Positions 16,324 to 25,572 of a DNA stretch of 63,142 nt are shown piece by piece. The notes under the pieces are model-generated. The model was not told the origin of the DNA, did no database searches, and saw only the letters and a program-made list of their open reading frames with translations. How positions within the stretch are numbered: position 1 is the first letter of the stretch; each line of letters opens with the position of its first letter. Both the position numbers and the translations under genes were made by a program. Origin of the DNA: JAFTYO01 sp045611785 (GTDB lineage: Bacteria; Pseudomonadota; Alphaproteobacteria; RF32; CAG-239); contig JAZKXV010000010.1 in the NCBI GenBank assembly GCA_045611785.1, positions 1 to 63,142 of the forward strand. Direction: 5' to 3'.

Positions 16324-17998
16324 TCGCCTGCACGAATATGCAGATAGAAAAGAACTGGAAGTTATCAGAACCTTTGAAATTGTTGAGAGTTCTACTCGTG
16401 GTCAACGTAAGCAATTTATGGAAATGATAAACTTTTGTAAGAAACAGAAGGAAATCATTGCTATTGTTGCCGATACTGTTGACCGTGTACAAAGAAGTTT
16501 CAAAGAAAGTGTACTTCTTGATGAATTAATGCGACAAGATAAAATTGAGCTTCATTTTTACCGAGAGGGTATGGTATTAAACAGTAAATCCTCATCAGTT
16601 GATATTATGAGATGGGATTTTTCGGTGATGGGAGCAAAAGCATATGTTTTGCAATTATCCGAGAATGTCCGTCGTTCTACCGAACAAAAGAACAAAAATG
16701 GAGAGATTACCGGATTAGCACCGCTTGGTTATGAAAATTTTGTTGATGAACGAGGAAAGCATTTTGTTCGTCAGAAAGAACCGGAAGCATCAATTATTAG
16801 AAAATGTTATGAAATGTATTCATTAGGCAAAGCCAGTATGTCTGAAATAGCACATTATGCCAATATGATGGGGTTAAGGACACGCAAAGGCAGTAAAATA
16901 CATAGGAGCACAATGCTCTTTATTATAGACAATCCATTTTATTATGGGGAAATGAAAACCAAACGAGGTCTTATGCCACATATATATCCTACATTGATAA
17001 CTAAAGAAATATGGGATTTATGCCAAGAACAAAAAGCCATTAGGGCAGGGCAGTTCTTAATATACAAAGAAAACAATACGGTTTATCGTTCATTGATTAC
17101 CTGTGGTGTAACTAAGAGACAATGCCCTTGTGAATTAAAGAAGGGCATGTATAGCTATGTGACTTGCTGGCGGAAAGACAGTACAAGAATTTATATACGT
17201 GAGGAAGAAATAACTAAACGTATCACTCCGATATTAAATCGTATCAAACTCCCTGACTGTACAGTAATGGAACTTCAGCAAAATCTAAAATCCTCAAAAG
17301 CATCTGAAAGAAAGTTTAACTCAAATGAGATTAAAAGGCTTAAAGGTGAACAGGAAAAACTGAAAGAAAAGTTAGATACATTATTCGATTTAAGGCTTGA
17401 TGGAGAACTTGACCGAGAAACTTTTGATACTAAGCGAAATGATATACAAGTTAAAATTGAACGCATAAAAAGAAGGATTTCTGCGCATGAGAAGGCTGAT
17501 AACTACTTTGATGAAACAATTTTGGGATTGTTAGATATAGCCACGCAATCGGGATATATGTTTGAAAAATCATCTAATGTAGATTTGAAAAGATTATTGT
17601 TAAAATTTGTATTTGAGAACATAACTTTGACTGAAGGCGAGATAAGTTACAAGTTAAGATTTCCATTTAATGAGTTTGTTAATACAACTATTTTAAAGAA
17701 AAAAACTACAAAATCATTCGAACCGATGCAAAGCCAAGTAAATCAAGGATTACAGGGAAATGATAACAAAAAACTACAATCAGGGTATATAAAATCTTTC
17801 GAACTCGCGGAAAGCCATAAAAATCAAGGGTTAGCAAAGAATTTCGCTAACCCTGTACAGTCTGGCTGGGGCGGCTGGATTCGAACCAACGAATGTCGGC
17901 ACCAAAAGCCGATGCCTTACCGCTTGGCGACGCCCCAATATCTTTTGGTAAAGCTATACATAAAGTATTTTTTTTATAAATGCAAGAACTTTTTTTAA
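16250..17998 (+). CDS. Large serine recombinase of the island, ORF running through tRNA-Gln
   Basis: A 582-residue site-specific recombinase. The resolvase catalytic domain starts MKAIILTRVSTKMQ, with nucleophile Ser10. A recombinase domain follows (APLGYENFVDERGKHFVRQ ... ASIIRKCYEMYSLGKAS), then a cysteine-poor zinc-ribbon-like segment (SLITCGVTKRQCPCELKKG) and a coiled coil at about 365-410. AGGAG precedes the ATG. From about residue 480 the sequence no longer looks like the family: it contains an internal duplication and then residues read from the antisense strand of tRNA-Gln (GWGGWIRTNECRHQKPM). It most likely integrates and excises this island at the tRNA 3' end, and the tail is created by the integration junction. 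Confidence 0.85.
   Translation: MKAIILTRVSTKMQEEGLSLLAQSNRLHEYADRKELEVIRTFEIVESSTRGQRKQFMEMINFCKKQKEIIAIVADTVDRVQRSFKESVLLDELMRQDKIELHFYREGMVLNSKSSSVDIMRWDFSVMGAKAYVLQLSENVRRSTEQKNKNGEITGLAPLGYENFVDERGKHFVRQKEPEASIIRKCYEMYSLGKASMSEIAHYANMMGLRTRKGSKIHRSTMLFIIDNPFYYGEMKTKRGLMPHIYPTLITKEIWDLCQEQKAIRAGQFLIYKENNTVYRSLITCGVTKRQCPCELKKGMYSYVTCWRKDSTRIYIREEEITKRITPILNRIKLPDCTVMELQQNLKSSKASERKFNSNEIKRLKGEQEKLKEKLDTLFDLRLDGELDRETFDTKRNDIQVKIERIKRRISAHEKADNYFDETILGLLDIATQSGYMFEKSSNVDLKRLLLKFVFENITLTEGEISYKLRFPFNEFVNTTILKKKTTKSFEPMQSQVNQGLQGNDNKKLQSGYIKSFELAESHKNQGLAKNFANPVQSGWGGWIRTNECRHQKPMPYRLATPQYLLVKLYIKYFFYKCKNFF
17828..17853 (-). terminator. Rho-independent terminator of tRNA-Gln
   Basis: GGGTTAGC (17828-17835) and GCTAACCC (17846-17853) form a perfect 8-bp stem, extendable inward by A/T pairs. 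Read leftward it begins 9 nt after the tRNA CCA and is followed by TTGATTTTTA. It lies inside the recombinase reading frame, on the island side of the junction. Confidence 0.65.
17863..17937 (-). tRNA. tRNA-Gln (anticodon UUG), island attachment site
   Basis: The 75-nt gene, read on the minus strand, has a TGGGGCG/CGCCCCA acceptor stem, a D arm with GGTAAGGC, an anticodon loop CTTTTGG with UUG, a T arm with GGTTCGAATCC and an encoded CCA. The sequence is close to the usual bacterial tRNA-Gln. All foreign-looking genes lie on its 3' side, which is the common geometry for tRNA-targeting elements. Confidence 0.95.
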
Positions 17999-18021
17999 TT
18001 TTTTTCATTTTTTTTATAATA

Positions 18022-19413
18022 TTATTGTCCGTACATTGCAGAGCTTTTATTTAATGTATAAATTGTGTTGTCATCTCCATGATTATAATAGATATATTCT
18101 ACGTTTGACATTGTATTATTATAGTGAAGAACTTGTCTGTTCAAGTTGTGTTTAAATACAGAATGCAAGGTATTATCTATTCTTTGTGAAAATTTATTTT
18201 TAAAATCAGGTGAGGTAATTATATTTGCAATCATAATTCCATCTGATTTAAGGTGTGTTTTTACCATAGAAAAGAAATTTGTGGTTACAAAGTTAAGAGG
18301 TATGCTTTGCAATGATGAAAATACATCTACAATAATGATATCATACTTATTTTTATTGTTTAGCATATATAAATAAGCATCTTGAAATATAAACTGCTTA
18401 TTGGGGCTTAAAGGTTTTTGTAAGAATTTTTCTTCGACAATTGTTTTTAGATTTTTTTCTACATCTACAAATATGTAATTATTTTTTCTATCGTTAATTC
18501 CGATTGTAAACCCTCCGGCGCCTAATATTAATATGTCATGAGTTTTATTTGGGTCTAACTTATTAATAAAATTGTTATTAATGAACTTAATATAGTCAAA
18601 GAACAAATCTTCTTTTTTTGAAACTTTAGATGAATATGAACCGTTTATTTTCATTAAGAATGATTGAGGTTCATTATTAACTATATCTTCCGGAATAATT
18701 TCCAACCTTGAAACTTCATCATCTTTGATAAGATGGCTTGTGCCGGATATCAGTCGTTCGTTATTAACGATATAGCTAAAAACAATAAATAAGACAGCTA
18801 ATACAAAACAAGCAATTCGCTCTTTTTTATTGCATATAATCAGCAAGCAAGAAGATGTTAAAACAATTAAGATAACAATGGTGATGCTAACAGATAAAAA
18901 AGGCATAAATATAAGAGTTGTTGCAATTGAGCCCGCAACACTTCCAAATGTATCAACAGCCATAAATCTACCTGTATAATCTGCATCATAATGGTGGATG
19001 ATTCTGCCTATTGTTGATGTGATAAAGCCCATAAATATTGATGGAATAGCAATAAATATTAAACAATATAAGCTGACAGGAAATAAAAACCCTGTAATGT
19101 TAAATGAATGCATCAAGATAAAATATGCTTCCATTAAATAATAAGAAGATGCTAAAATGAAAATGATATTCAAATTAATAATCATTTTTTTGGTTAGAGA
19201 TCTGATATTGTGTTTGTTAAATTGTATTACAGAGCCTAAATAATATCCAATGCTCATAAATAACAAAATAAAAGTGATAACAAGAGATGTAATTAATGTA
19301 TTTGAGCCAACAAAGTTAATAAGTTGTCTAAGTAAAATAAGCTCAAAAGAAAGGCTTACATAGCCCAATATAAAAACGATTGCTAGTAAAGCCAGTTTTA
19401 AACGATTAGTCAT
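18022..19413 (-). CDS. Membrane-anchored spermidine-synthase-like protein
   Basis: A 463-residue protein. About seven hydrophobic segments fill residues 1-215 (ILGYVSLSFELILLRQLINF is the typical first helix of the fused transporter-like/spermidine synthase proteins), followed by a soluble aminopropyltransferase-like Rossmann domain at about 235-450. I see LILGAGGFTIGI (nucleotide-binding loop), a FVDVEKN acidic strand end, and YDIIIVDVFSS at the catalytic loop. The family's substrates are largely unproven; polyamine or related small-molecule transfer is a guess. It is the first chromosomal gene left of lpxK and has the same leftward direction, 6 nt from it, so it may be co-transcribed with the lipid A genes. 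Confidence 0.75.
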   Translation of the reverse strand: MTNRLKLALLAIVFILGYVSLSFELILLRQLINFVGSNTLITSLVITFILLFMSIGYYLGSVIQFNKHNIRSLTKKMIINLNIIFILASSYYLMEAYFILMHSFNITGFLFPVSLYCLIFIAIPSIFMGFITSTIGRIIHHYDADYTGRFMAVDTFGSVAGSIATTLIFMPFLSVSITIVILIVLTSSCLLIICNKKERIACFVLAVLFIVFSYIVNNERLISGTSHLIKDDEVSRLEIIPEDIVNNEPQSFLMKINGSYSSKVSKKEDLFFDYIKFINNNFINKLDPNKTHDILILGAGGFTIGINDRKNNYIFVDVEKNLKTIVEEKFLQKPLSPNKQFIFQDAYLYMLNNKNKYDIIIVDVFSSLQSIPLNFVTTNFFSMVKTHLKSDGIMIANIITSPDFKNKFSQRIDNTLHSVFKHNLNRQVLHYNNTMSNVEYIYYNHGDDNTIYTLNKSSAMYGQ

Positions 19414-19419
19414 TTTTTA

Positions 19420-20373
19420 TTATCCTATTTTATTTTGTAAAAATTCTTCTAAAGCTTTTTGATCATGCCAAGATATTTTAATATTAAGAACATTGAAGTA
19501 GGGTTGTAAATCTGCCGGTATTTTAACATAATCTTTAGATGTTGTAAAAATATCTAAATTTTCATTTTTTGCTGTTTGAATTATATCTTCAAGTTCTGCT
19601 TTTGTATAAAAGTGATGATCCGGAAAATCTTTGGTTTTAACAACATTTAAGCCAACATTTTTAAGTGATTGATATAGTTTTTCAGGATATCCGATACCTG
19701 CAAAAGCATACACATTAGGGTTTGATGTTTGAGGCTTTTCTTCTTTAATGTCAGCATAAAATATGGGTAGTGTCGTTTTTTGAGACAAATTAGTTTCATC
19801 TTTGCCGATGATAATAATGGCATCGGCTCTTTTGATTCCGCTGTTGAAAGTTTCACGTAACGGACCGGCAGGAAGCGCCATTCCGTTTCCTATACCGAAT
19901 TTTCCATTAAAAACTAAAAATGATAAATCTTTATAAAGGGTAGGGTTTTGAAAACCATCATCCATAATTAAAATTTGTGCACCGTTGGCGATTGCTAATT
20001 TTGCAGCTTCTGCTCGATTGTGGTTTATGCATACGTTAGCAGATTGAGATAACAATAGAGGCTCATCACCAACCTCTGTTGGGGTATGTATTTTGTTGTT
20101 TACCAAAACACCGCTTAATTTTCCGCCATAACCTCTTGATATAAAAAATGGGGTTTGTCCTTTTTTAGATAATATATCAGCAACAGCAATTGAAACAGGA
20201 GTTTTTCCGGTTCCGCCGGCAGTTAAATTACCAATGCATATTACGGGTATTTCGGCTTTATAAGGTTTTTTAATTGCAATTCTTAAAAGAGTTGCAAAAT
20301 TATAAAGCCAACCTAATGGAGACAACATATAAGCAAGTAAACTTTTTTTATTCCAAAAGGTTGGCGTTTTCAT
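19420..20373 (-). CDS. lpxK: Tetraacyldisaccharide 4'-kinase
   Basis: LpxK phosphorylates the 4' position of the lipid A precursor at the inner membrane. The 317-residue length is normal. The N-terminus has a membrane-proximal helix and then the P-loop GNLTAGGTGKTPVS at about 47-60; ISRGYGG, DEPLLL, ILIMDDGFQN and HHFY are the conserved LpxK blocks. It is the third gene of a leftward series DUF374 acyltransferase - waaA - lpxK, a standard alphaproteobacterial lipid A arrangement, and shows that the organism makes lipopolysaccharide. All motifs are intact. Confidence 0.95.
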   Translation of the reverse strand: MKTPTFWNKKSLLAYMLSPLGWLYNFATLLRIAIKKPYKAEIPVICIGNLTAGGTGKTPVSIAVADILSKKGQTPFFISRGYGGKLSGVLVNNKIHTPTEVGDEPLLLSQSANVCINHNRAEAAKLAIANGAQILIMDDGFQNPTLYKDLSFLVFNGKFGIGNGMALPAGPLRETFNSGIKRADAIIIIGKDETNLSQKTTLPIFYADIKEEKPQTSNPNVYAFAGIGYPEKLYQSLKNVGLNVVKTKDFPDHHFYTKAELEDIIQTAKNENLDIFTTSKDYVKIPADLQPYFNVLNIKISWHDQKALEEFLQNKIG

Positions 20374-20393
20374 ATAACAAATCCTCAGAGCGT

Positions 20394-21659
20394 TTAATCA
20401 AGGTAACATTGAAGTTTTTCAACAATGCCATCTAAAACTTTAGCTTCTCCGTTAGCCCAATTGTATGCTAAAGAGCGTTTAGCTTCTAAGAGCTCGTGGT
20501 TGGTAAGCAAGTTTTCAACCATTGCCATCAAGTCAATAACGTCATTAACTTGGATAAGTCCGTCAGCTTTTTTAGCTCTGTTAACAGCATCGGTAAAATT
20601 GTGCATATGAGGACCTACAATAACAGCATCACGGCAACGAGAAGGTTCCATAAAGTTTTGTCCTCCGTGTGGAATTAAAGATCCTCCAATAAACACAAGA
20701 TCAAAAAGCTCATACCAAATACCTAATTCACCAATGGTATCAGCAATGTAAACATTTGTGTCAGGTGTGATTTTTTCATTTGCTGAACGTAATGCAACTT
20801 TTAATCCAAGCTCGTTTTGTAATCTTTCTTTAATTTCGATACCTCTATGAGGGTGACGAGGAGCAATGAAAGTTAATACACCAGGAATTTTTTTATCTAA
20901 ATCTTTTAAGAATTTTCCGATTTTAAATTCTTCATCTTCATGAGTTGAGCTAACAAGCCAAGTGGTACGATCGCCGATTTGTTCTGCAATTTCTTTTTTC
21001 TTTCCTTCATCAACAGGAAGAGGAAGACCAGCATATTTTAAGTTACCTAAGCATAATGTGTTTTTTGCACCCATTACTCTTAAACGATATTCATCCTGAT
21101 CTGATTGACCTAAGCATAAAGTAAAGCAGTCTAAAATTTCTTTAATTGCAAAATCAAACTGTTGCCAACGTTTGAAAGATTTGTTAGAAATTCTACCGTT
21201 AACTAAAATAAGCGGAATATTTTTTTTCTTAATACTTGAAAGTGTAGCCGGCCAAAACTCAGATTCAAACCATAATGCAACATCAGGATGCCAATGTTTT
21301 ATAAAGCGAGTAGCAAAAACAGGGTGTTCAATCGGTAAATATTGATGGAAAGCTCGTTCAGGTAAACGTTTAGCCATAATTTCAGCAGAAGTAGTTGTAC
21401 CGGTAGTAACCATAACATGTGCATCTTTATATGTTTCCAAAAGTCTTTGTATTAAAGGCAACATGGAAATAGATTCACCAACAGATGCTCCGTGCATCCA
21501 AATAAGTTTTCCTTCAGGGCGTTCTTTTGTCGGACGACCGATTCTTTCATTAAAACGCTTAATGTCTTCTTTGCCTTTTTTCTTACGTTTTTCAATATAT
21601 GGTCTAATAACCAATGGATACAAAATACGAAGCAGAGTGTTATAAATTTTAATTAGCAT
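20394..21659 (-). CDS. waaA: 3-deoxy-D-manno-octulosonic acid (Kdo) transferase
   Basis: WaaA (KdtA) adds Kdo to lipid IVA at the cytoplasmic face of the inner membrane. I take the ATG at 21659 (421 residues), because AAAGGA stands before it and an N-terminal anchor helix IYNTLLRILYPLVIRPYIE follows at once; the frame extends 31 codons further, but only within the upstream gene. HGASVGES (about 56-63) holds the family's catalytic glutamate, and ESEFWP and GGSLIPHGGQNFMEP are conserved WaaA motifs. It overlaps the DUF374 gene by 11 nt. The number of Kdo residues added cannot be told from sequence. Confidence 0.95.
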   Translation of the reverse strand: MLIKIYNTLLRILYPLVIRPYIEKRKKKGKEDIKRFNERIGRPTKERPEGKLIWMHGASVGESISMLPLIQRLLETYKDAHVMVTTGTTTSAEIMAKRLPERAFHQYLPIEHPVFATRFIKHWHPDVALWFESEFWPATLSSIKKKNIPLILVNGRISNKSFKRWQQFDFAIKEILDCFTLCLGQSDQDEYRLRVMGAKNTLCLGNLKYAGLPLPVDEGKKKEIAEQIGDRTTWLVSSTHEDEEFKIGKFLKDLDKKIPGVLTFIAPRHPHRGIEIKERLQNELGLKVALRSANEKITPDTNVYIADTIGELGIWYELFDLVFIGGSLIPHGGQNFMEPSRCRDAVIVGPHMHNFTDAVNRAKKADGLIQVNDVIDLMAMVENLLTNHELLEAKRSLAYNWANGEAKVLDGIVEKLQCYLD

Positions 21660-22407
21660 TAGTTTGGTTTCCTTTAGTTTGATTAACGTTTTTGCGTTTA
21701 TTTTTTGGAGTTGTTCCCTTAGGAATGTAGGGCATTTGCATTTGCTTGTCAATTTCCCAAGTTAAATTGTTAAGAGTGTTTTCAATTTTTAAACGATACT
21801 CTTCCAATTCTTCTTTTGATGCATCTTTAGGAATTATAAAAGGTTCGGTAACAGCACAAATTCCTTTATTAAAAGGCTTAGGAATGATCATTCTGTCCCA
21901 ACTTTTTTCTATTATTGAAGAATTTTGAATGCTATAGGTAACCCCTATAACAGGAATTCCGGCTTTTTGAGCATAATACACAGGACTTAATGACATTGTC
22001 ATGGACGGACCACGAGGACCATCAGGAATAATAGCAATGGTTGTGCCGTTTTTTAGCTCTTTCATAATTGCGAGAGCTGCGCCTTTGGCATTTTCATTGG
22101 TTGAACCATCAATGTTGCCGATGCCGAAGCGACGTAACATAGCTGCAATTAATTGACCGTCACGATGAGGAGATACCAAAGCTTTCAAGCTTTTTCTTCT
22201 GTCCCAAAAAGGCGGTATCATAGGGACTCTTCCGTGCCAAGCAATAAAAATTACACTGCCATATTTTTCAAGGTTTTCGTAAAAAGATTCAACACCACGT
22301 AAGTCCCATTTTGTTGTAGCTTTAACGAAACGAATGTAATGGTATGCTATACGGCTAATTATGCTTATTGCTATTTTTGACTTTGTTATTTTTTTTAATA
22401 ATGACAT
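21649..22407 (-). CDS. DUF374 lysophospholipid acyltransferase-like protein
   Basis: A 252-residue protein of the DUF374 family, related to LPLAT acyltransferases. AWHGRVPM contains the catalytic-type His58; SPHRDG, GSTNENAKGAALAI and PDGPRGP are the other family blocks. The end is basic and polar (PKGTTPKNKRKNVNQ). It is first in the leftward operon with waaA and lpxK, which points to acylation or remodelling of a lipid A or phospholipid intermediate; the exact substrate is not established. It is divergent from lon across a 194-bp gap. Confidence 0.85.
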   Translation of the reverse strand: MSLLKKITKSKIAISIISRIAYHYIRFVKATTKWDLRGVESFYENLEKYGSVIFIAWHGRVPMIPPFWDRRKSLKALVSPHRDGQLIAAMLRRFGIGNIDGSTNENAKGAALAIMKELKNGTTIAIIPDGPRGPSMTMSLSPVYYAQKAGIPVIGVTYSIQNSSIIEKSWDRMIIPKPFNKGICAVTEPFIIPKDASKEELEEYRLKIENTLNNLTWEIDKQMQMPYIPKGTTPKNKRKNVNQTKGNQTNAN

Positions 22408-22538
22408 CTATGCCTTCGCTACAAAATATTCCTTTATATATCAACAAACTTATCATAAACATTTTTTTTAAATCTGCAATAACTTAATTAACAATTATTG
22501 CTCTAGCTTGTGGATTAAAAAGATTTAGCGTTGTCACT

Positions 22539-22568
22539 CTTGCTAAATGACTATACATTTCCTATATT
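22539..22568 (+). promoter_or_regulatory. Heat-shock-like (RpoH) promoter for lon
   Basis: CTTG (22539-22542), 18 nt, then CCTATATT (22561-22568) resembles the alphaproteobacterial sigma-32 pattern CTTG-N17/18-CYTATNT, 34 nt before the lon start. An overlapping housekeeping candidate, TTGTCA-N17-TACATT, is weaker. The pattern is short and could occur by chance, but it suits lon. Confidence 0.4.
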
Positions 22569-22601
22569 AAAATAAAATAATAAATGGAGAAACCTTTGAT
22601 T

Positions 22602-24932
22602 ATGTTCGAAGATATTGAAAATAAAGAAAAAGATACGATTCCCGTTCTTCCTTTAAGAGATACGGTTGTGTTTCCTAAGATGATTGTGCCTTTGTTCGTC
22701 GGTAGAGAAAAATCTATTCATGCTCTGCAACAAGTTAATGAAATAGGCGGAAAAGTTGTTTTAGTAACACAAAAACAAGCATCAATTGAAGACCCTAAAG
22801 CTAATGATATATATACAATAGGTACATTGGGTAATATTTTACAAATGTTAAAACTTCCTGATGGAACCGTAAAGGTTTTGATTGAGGGTATTGATAGAAT
22901 TAAAGTAAAACAATTTTATGATGATGGAAATTTTATATCAGCAAGTATAGAAGAGTTACCTGAAGTTCAGATGGATGAACGAGAGATAGAAGTTTTATCA
23001 CGCTCTGTCATATCAATGTTTGAAGAATATGTAAAAGTTTCAAGAAAACTTTCTCCGGATGTTTTAGTCGCTGTTCGCCAAATTGAAGATTATGCTAAGC
23101 TTTCAGATACAATAGCTTCTCATATCACTCTTAAAACTGAAGAAAAACAACAACTTTTAGAAGCTGAAAACTTATCATCTCGCTTAGAAAAACTTTTAGA
23201 GTTTATGAATGCAGAGTTGGCTATGATTGAAGTTGAAAACAAGATTAAAAATCGTGTTAAGCAACAAATGGAAAAAAGCCAAAAAGAATACTATTTGAAT
23301 GAGCAAATGAAAGCAATTCAAAAAGAATTAAACGAAGGCGATGATGAAGATGAAATAACCGTTCTGAAAAACCGCATAAAAAATACTAAGCTTTCAAAAG
23401 AAGCAAAAGAAAAGGCTTTTTCAGAATTAAGAAAACTTAAAAATATGGGCGCAATGAGCTCAGAAGCTACCGTTATACGTAATTATTTAGATTGGTTGTT
23501 GGATATTCCTTGGAAAAAACCGTCTAAAGTTAATAAAGATCTGCAAAAAGCAACTCAAATTTTAGAAGCAGATCATTATGGTTTAGATAAAGTTACCGAA
23601 CGTATTGTTGAATATTTAGCTGTTCGTTCAAGAGCTGATAAAATTAAAGGACCTATTTTGTGCTTAGTAGGGCCTCCGGGGGTAGGAAAAACCTCGTTAG
23701 GTCAATCAATTGCTAAAGCAACAGGACGTAAATTTGTAAGAGCTTCATTGGGTGGTATGCGTGATGAGGCAGAAATTAGAGGACACAGAAGAACATATAT
23801 CGGTTCTATGCCCGGAAAAATCATTCAAGGAATGAAAAAATCTGGGACATCTAATCCGTTGTTCTTGCTCGATGAAATTGATAAACTCGGTAACGATTGG
23901 AGAGGAGACCCGAGTTCTGCACTTTTAGAAGTGTTAGATCCTGCACAAAACTCTTCTTTTAATGATCACTACTTAGAAGTTGATTATGATTTATCTGATG
24001 TAATGTTTGTTACAACGGCAAACTCTTTAGATATGCCACGTCCGTTATTGGATAGAATGGAAATTATACGTTTATCAGGATATACCGAAGACGAAAAGAT
24101 AGAAATAGCTAAAAGACATTTAATACCCAAGATTTTTGCTGAAAATGCGGTTAAGTGTTCAGAACTTACAATTTCTGATGATGCTATAAAAGATATAATC
24201 AGATATTATACAAGAGAAGCCGGCGTTCGTAATCTGGAACGTGAAATTTCTGCAATTGCTCGTAAATCAGTAAAAGAAATTTTGCTATCAAAAGACAAGT
24301 GTCTCAAAATTGAAGTAACATCTAAAAATTTAGAAAAATATTTAGGCGTTAAAAAATATCATTTTGGACAAGCAGAAGAAAATGATCAAGTAGGTGTAAC
24401 AACAGGACTTGCTTGGACCGAAGTTGGTGGTGATATACTTTTCATTGAAGCTGTAGATATGCCTGGTAAAGGAAAAGTTATGCAAACTGGTAAATTGGGC
24501 GATGTTATGAAAGAGTCAATAGATACTGCATATTCTGTTGTTAGGGCACGTTCAAAAGAGTTAAATATAGATGCTGATGTGTTTGAAAAAACAGATGTTC
24601 ATATCCACGTTCCTGAAGGTGCAACACCCAAAGACGGCCCATCAGCAGGTATAGCAATGTTTACGACATTAGTTTCTGTATTTACCAAAACTCCAGTAAG
24701 AAAAGATGTAGCTATGACTGGTGAAATTACATTACAGGGTAGGGTGCTTCCTATAGGTGGCTTAAAAGAAAAACTTTTATCTGCATTAAGAGGTGGGATT
24801 AAAACTGTTATAATACCAAAAGACAATGAAAAAGATTTGGCAGAAATTCCTGATAATGTAAAAGAAGGCTTAAAAATTATACCAGTAAGCGAAGTAAAAG
24901 ATGTATTGAAAATAGCCTTAAAAGAAAAATAA
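22602..24932 (+). CDS. lon: ATP-dependent protease Lon
   Basis: Lon degrades misfolded and regulatory proteins in the cytoplasm. I start at ATG 22602 (776 residues) because GGAGAAACC precedes it; an in-frame ATG 18 nt upstream has no ribosome binding site. The N-terminal LonA substrate domain (IPVLPLRDTVVFPKMIVPL) is followed by the AAA+ module with GPPGVGKT at 357-364 and FLLDEIDK, and the protease domain with catalytic Ser681 in GPSAG and Lys724 in GGLKEK. Length and motifs match classical Lon. A strong terminator follows directly. A heat-shock-like promoter lies upstream. Confidence 0.97.
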   Translation: MFEDIENKEKDTIPVLPLRDTVVFPKMIVPLFVGREKSIHALQQVNEIGGKVVLVTQKQASIEDPKANDIYTIGTLGNILQMLKLPDGTVKVLIEGIDRIKVKQFYDDGNFISASIEELPEVQMDEREIEVLSRSVISMFEEYVKVSRKLSPDVLVAVRQIEDYAKLSDTIASHITLKTEEKQQLLEAENLSSRLEKLLEFMNAELAMIEVENKIKNRVKQQMEKSQKEYYLNEQMKAIQKELNEGDDEDEITVLKNRIKNTKLSKEAKEKAFSELRKLKNMGAMSSEATVIRNYLDWLLDIPWKKPSKVNKDLQKATQILEADHYGLDKVTERIVEYLAVRSRADKIKGPILCLVGPPGVGKTSLGQSIAKATGRKFVRASLGGMRDEAEIRGHRRTYIGSMPGKIIQGMKKSGTSNPLFLLDEIDKLGNDWRGDPSSALLEVLDPAQNSSFNDHYLEVDYDLSDVMFVTTANSLDMPRPLLDRMEIIRLSGYTEDEKIEIAKRHLIPKIFAENAVKCSELTISDDAIKDIIRYYTREAGVRNLEREISAIARKSVKEILLSKDKCLKIEVTSKNLEKYLGVKKYHFGQAEENDQVGVTTGLAWTEVGGDILFIEAVDMPGKGKVMQTGKLGDVMKESIDTAYSVVRARSKELNIDADVFEKTDVHIHVPEGATPKDGPSAGIAMFTTLVSVFTKTPVRKDVAMTGEITLQGRVLPIGGLKEKLLSALRGGIKTVIIPKDNEKDLAEIPDNVKEGLKIIPVSEVKDVLKIALKEK

Positions 24933-24933
24933 A

Positions 24934-24963
24934 AATAATCCCCGATGTGTGTCGGGGATTATT
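24934..24963 (+). terminator. Terminator of lon
   Basis: AATAATCCCCGA and TCGGGGATTATT form a perfect 12-bp stem with a TGTGTG loop, immediately after the lon stop codon. Confidence 0.85.
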
Positions 24964-25014
24964 AATGTTTGATGTTAATATATGTTTTTATCTTGTTGAA
25001 AAAAGTGATTTTGC

Positions 25015-25572
25015 ATGGAAGAGAAAATAAGTGGATGCAGAATATATTTACAAAAACCTGAAACAACAGCCGATTTTGCAAAAAAGCTGTTTGATATTGC
25101 TGATGCAAATAGAGAAACTGTTTTACCTTGGTTAGATTGGGCATTGCCGGAAATTATAAAAACACAAGAAGATGAATTGGCTTTTATACAAGAAGCAGAT
25201 AAAGCATGGAAAGTCAGCAAAAGGTATGAATATGTGATACATGCAAAATCTGATAATGACATATTGGGGATTATAAGTTTAATGAACCGAGATGAAGCTT
25301 TTGAGATAGCTTATTGGCTCAAAAAAGATGCGCAAGGAAATGGGTATATGCAAGAAGCAATCAAACTGATAGAAGAAGGTCTGTTTGCTAATGGTGTTAA
25401 AAAGCTGATAATTAATGTAGATGCTGAAAATAAACAATCAAATAATGTGGCCCTAAAAGCAGGTTATAGATTTGAAGGTTTGTTAAAAAAGAGCCGCTAT
25501 AATATGTGCTTACACCAATTTAGAGATATGAATTTATATTCAAAAATATTCGCAACAAAGACAATAAATTAA
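25015..25572 (+). CDS. GNAT acetyltransferase, RimJ/RimL type
   Basis: The 185-residue protein fits the ribosomal-protein-type N-acetyltransferases: IYLQKPETTADFAKKLFDIADAN at the start, FEIAYWLKKDAQGNGYMQEA as the acetyl-CoA binding strand-loop-helix (a Q/R-x-x-G-x-G/A-type pyrophosphate loop), and SNNVALKAGYRFEG near the end. It acetylates an amino group with acetyl-CoA; the target (ribosomal protein, amino acid or antibiotic) cannot be told. It is a single gene between the lon terminator and nifJ. No strong ribosome binding site is visible before the ATG at 25015. Confidence 0.8.
   Translation: MEEKISGCRIYLQKPETTADFAKKLFDIADANRETVLPWLDWALPEIIKTQEDELAFIQEADKAWKVSKRYEYVIHAKSDNDILGIISLMNRDEAFEIAYWLKKDAQGNGYMQEAIKLIEEGLFANGVKKLIINVDAENKQSNNVALKAGYRFEGLLKKSRYNMCLHQFRDMNLYSKIFATKTIN

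Noticed and set aside
1..17862. Second attachment site (direct repeat of the tRNA-Gln 3' end)
   Set aside because: I found no copy of the CCCCAGCCA-side tRNA end left of the recombinase; the left end is probably outside the window.
21660..21752. 31-codon extension of waaA
   Set aside because: It lies wholly inside the DUF374 gene, and WaaA proteins start at the anchor helix that follows the ATG at 21659.
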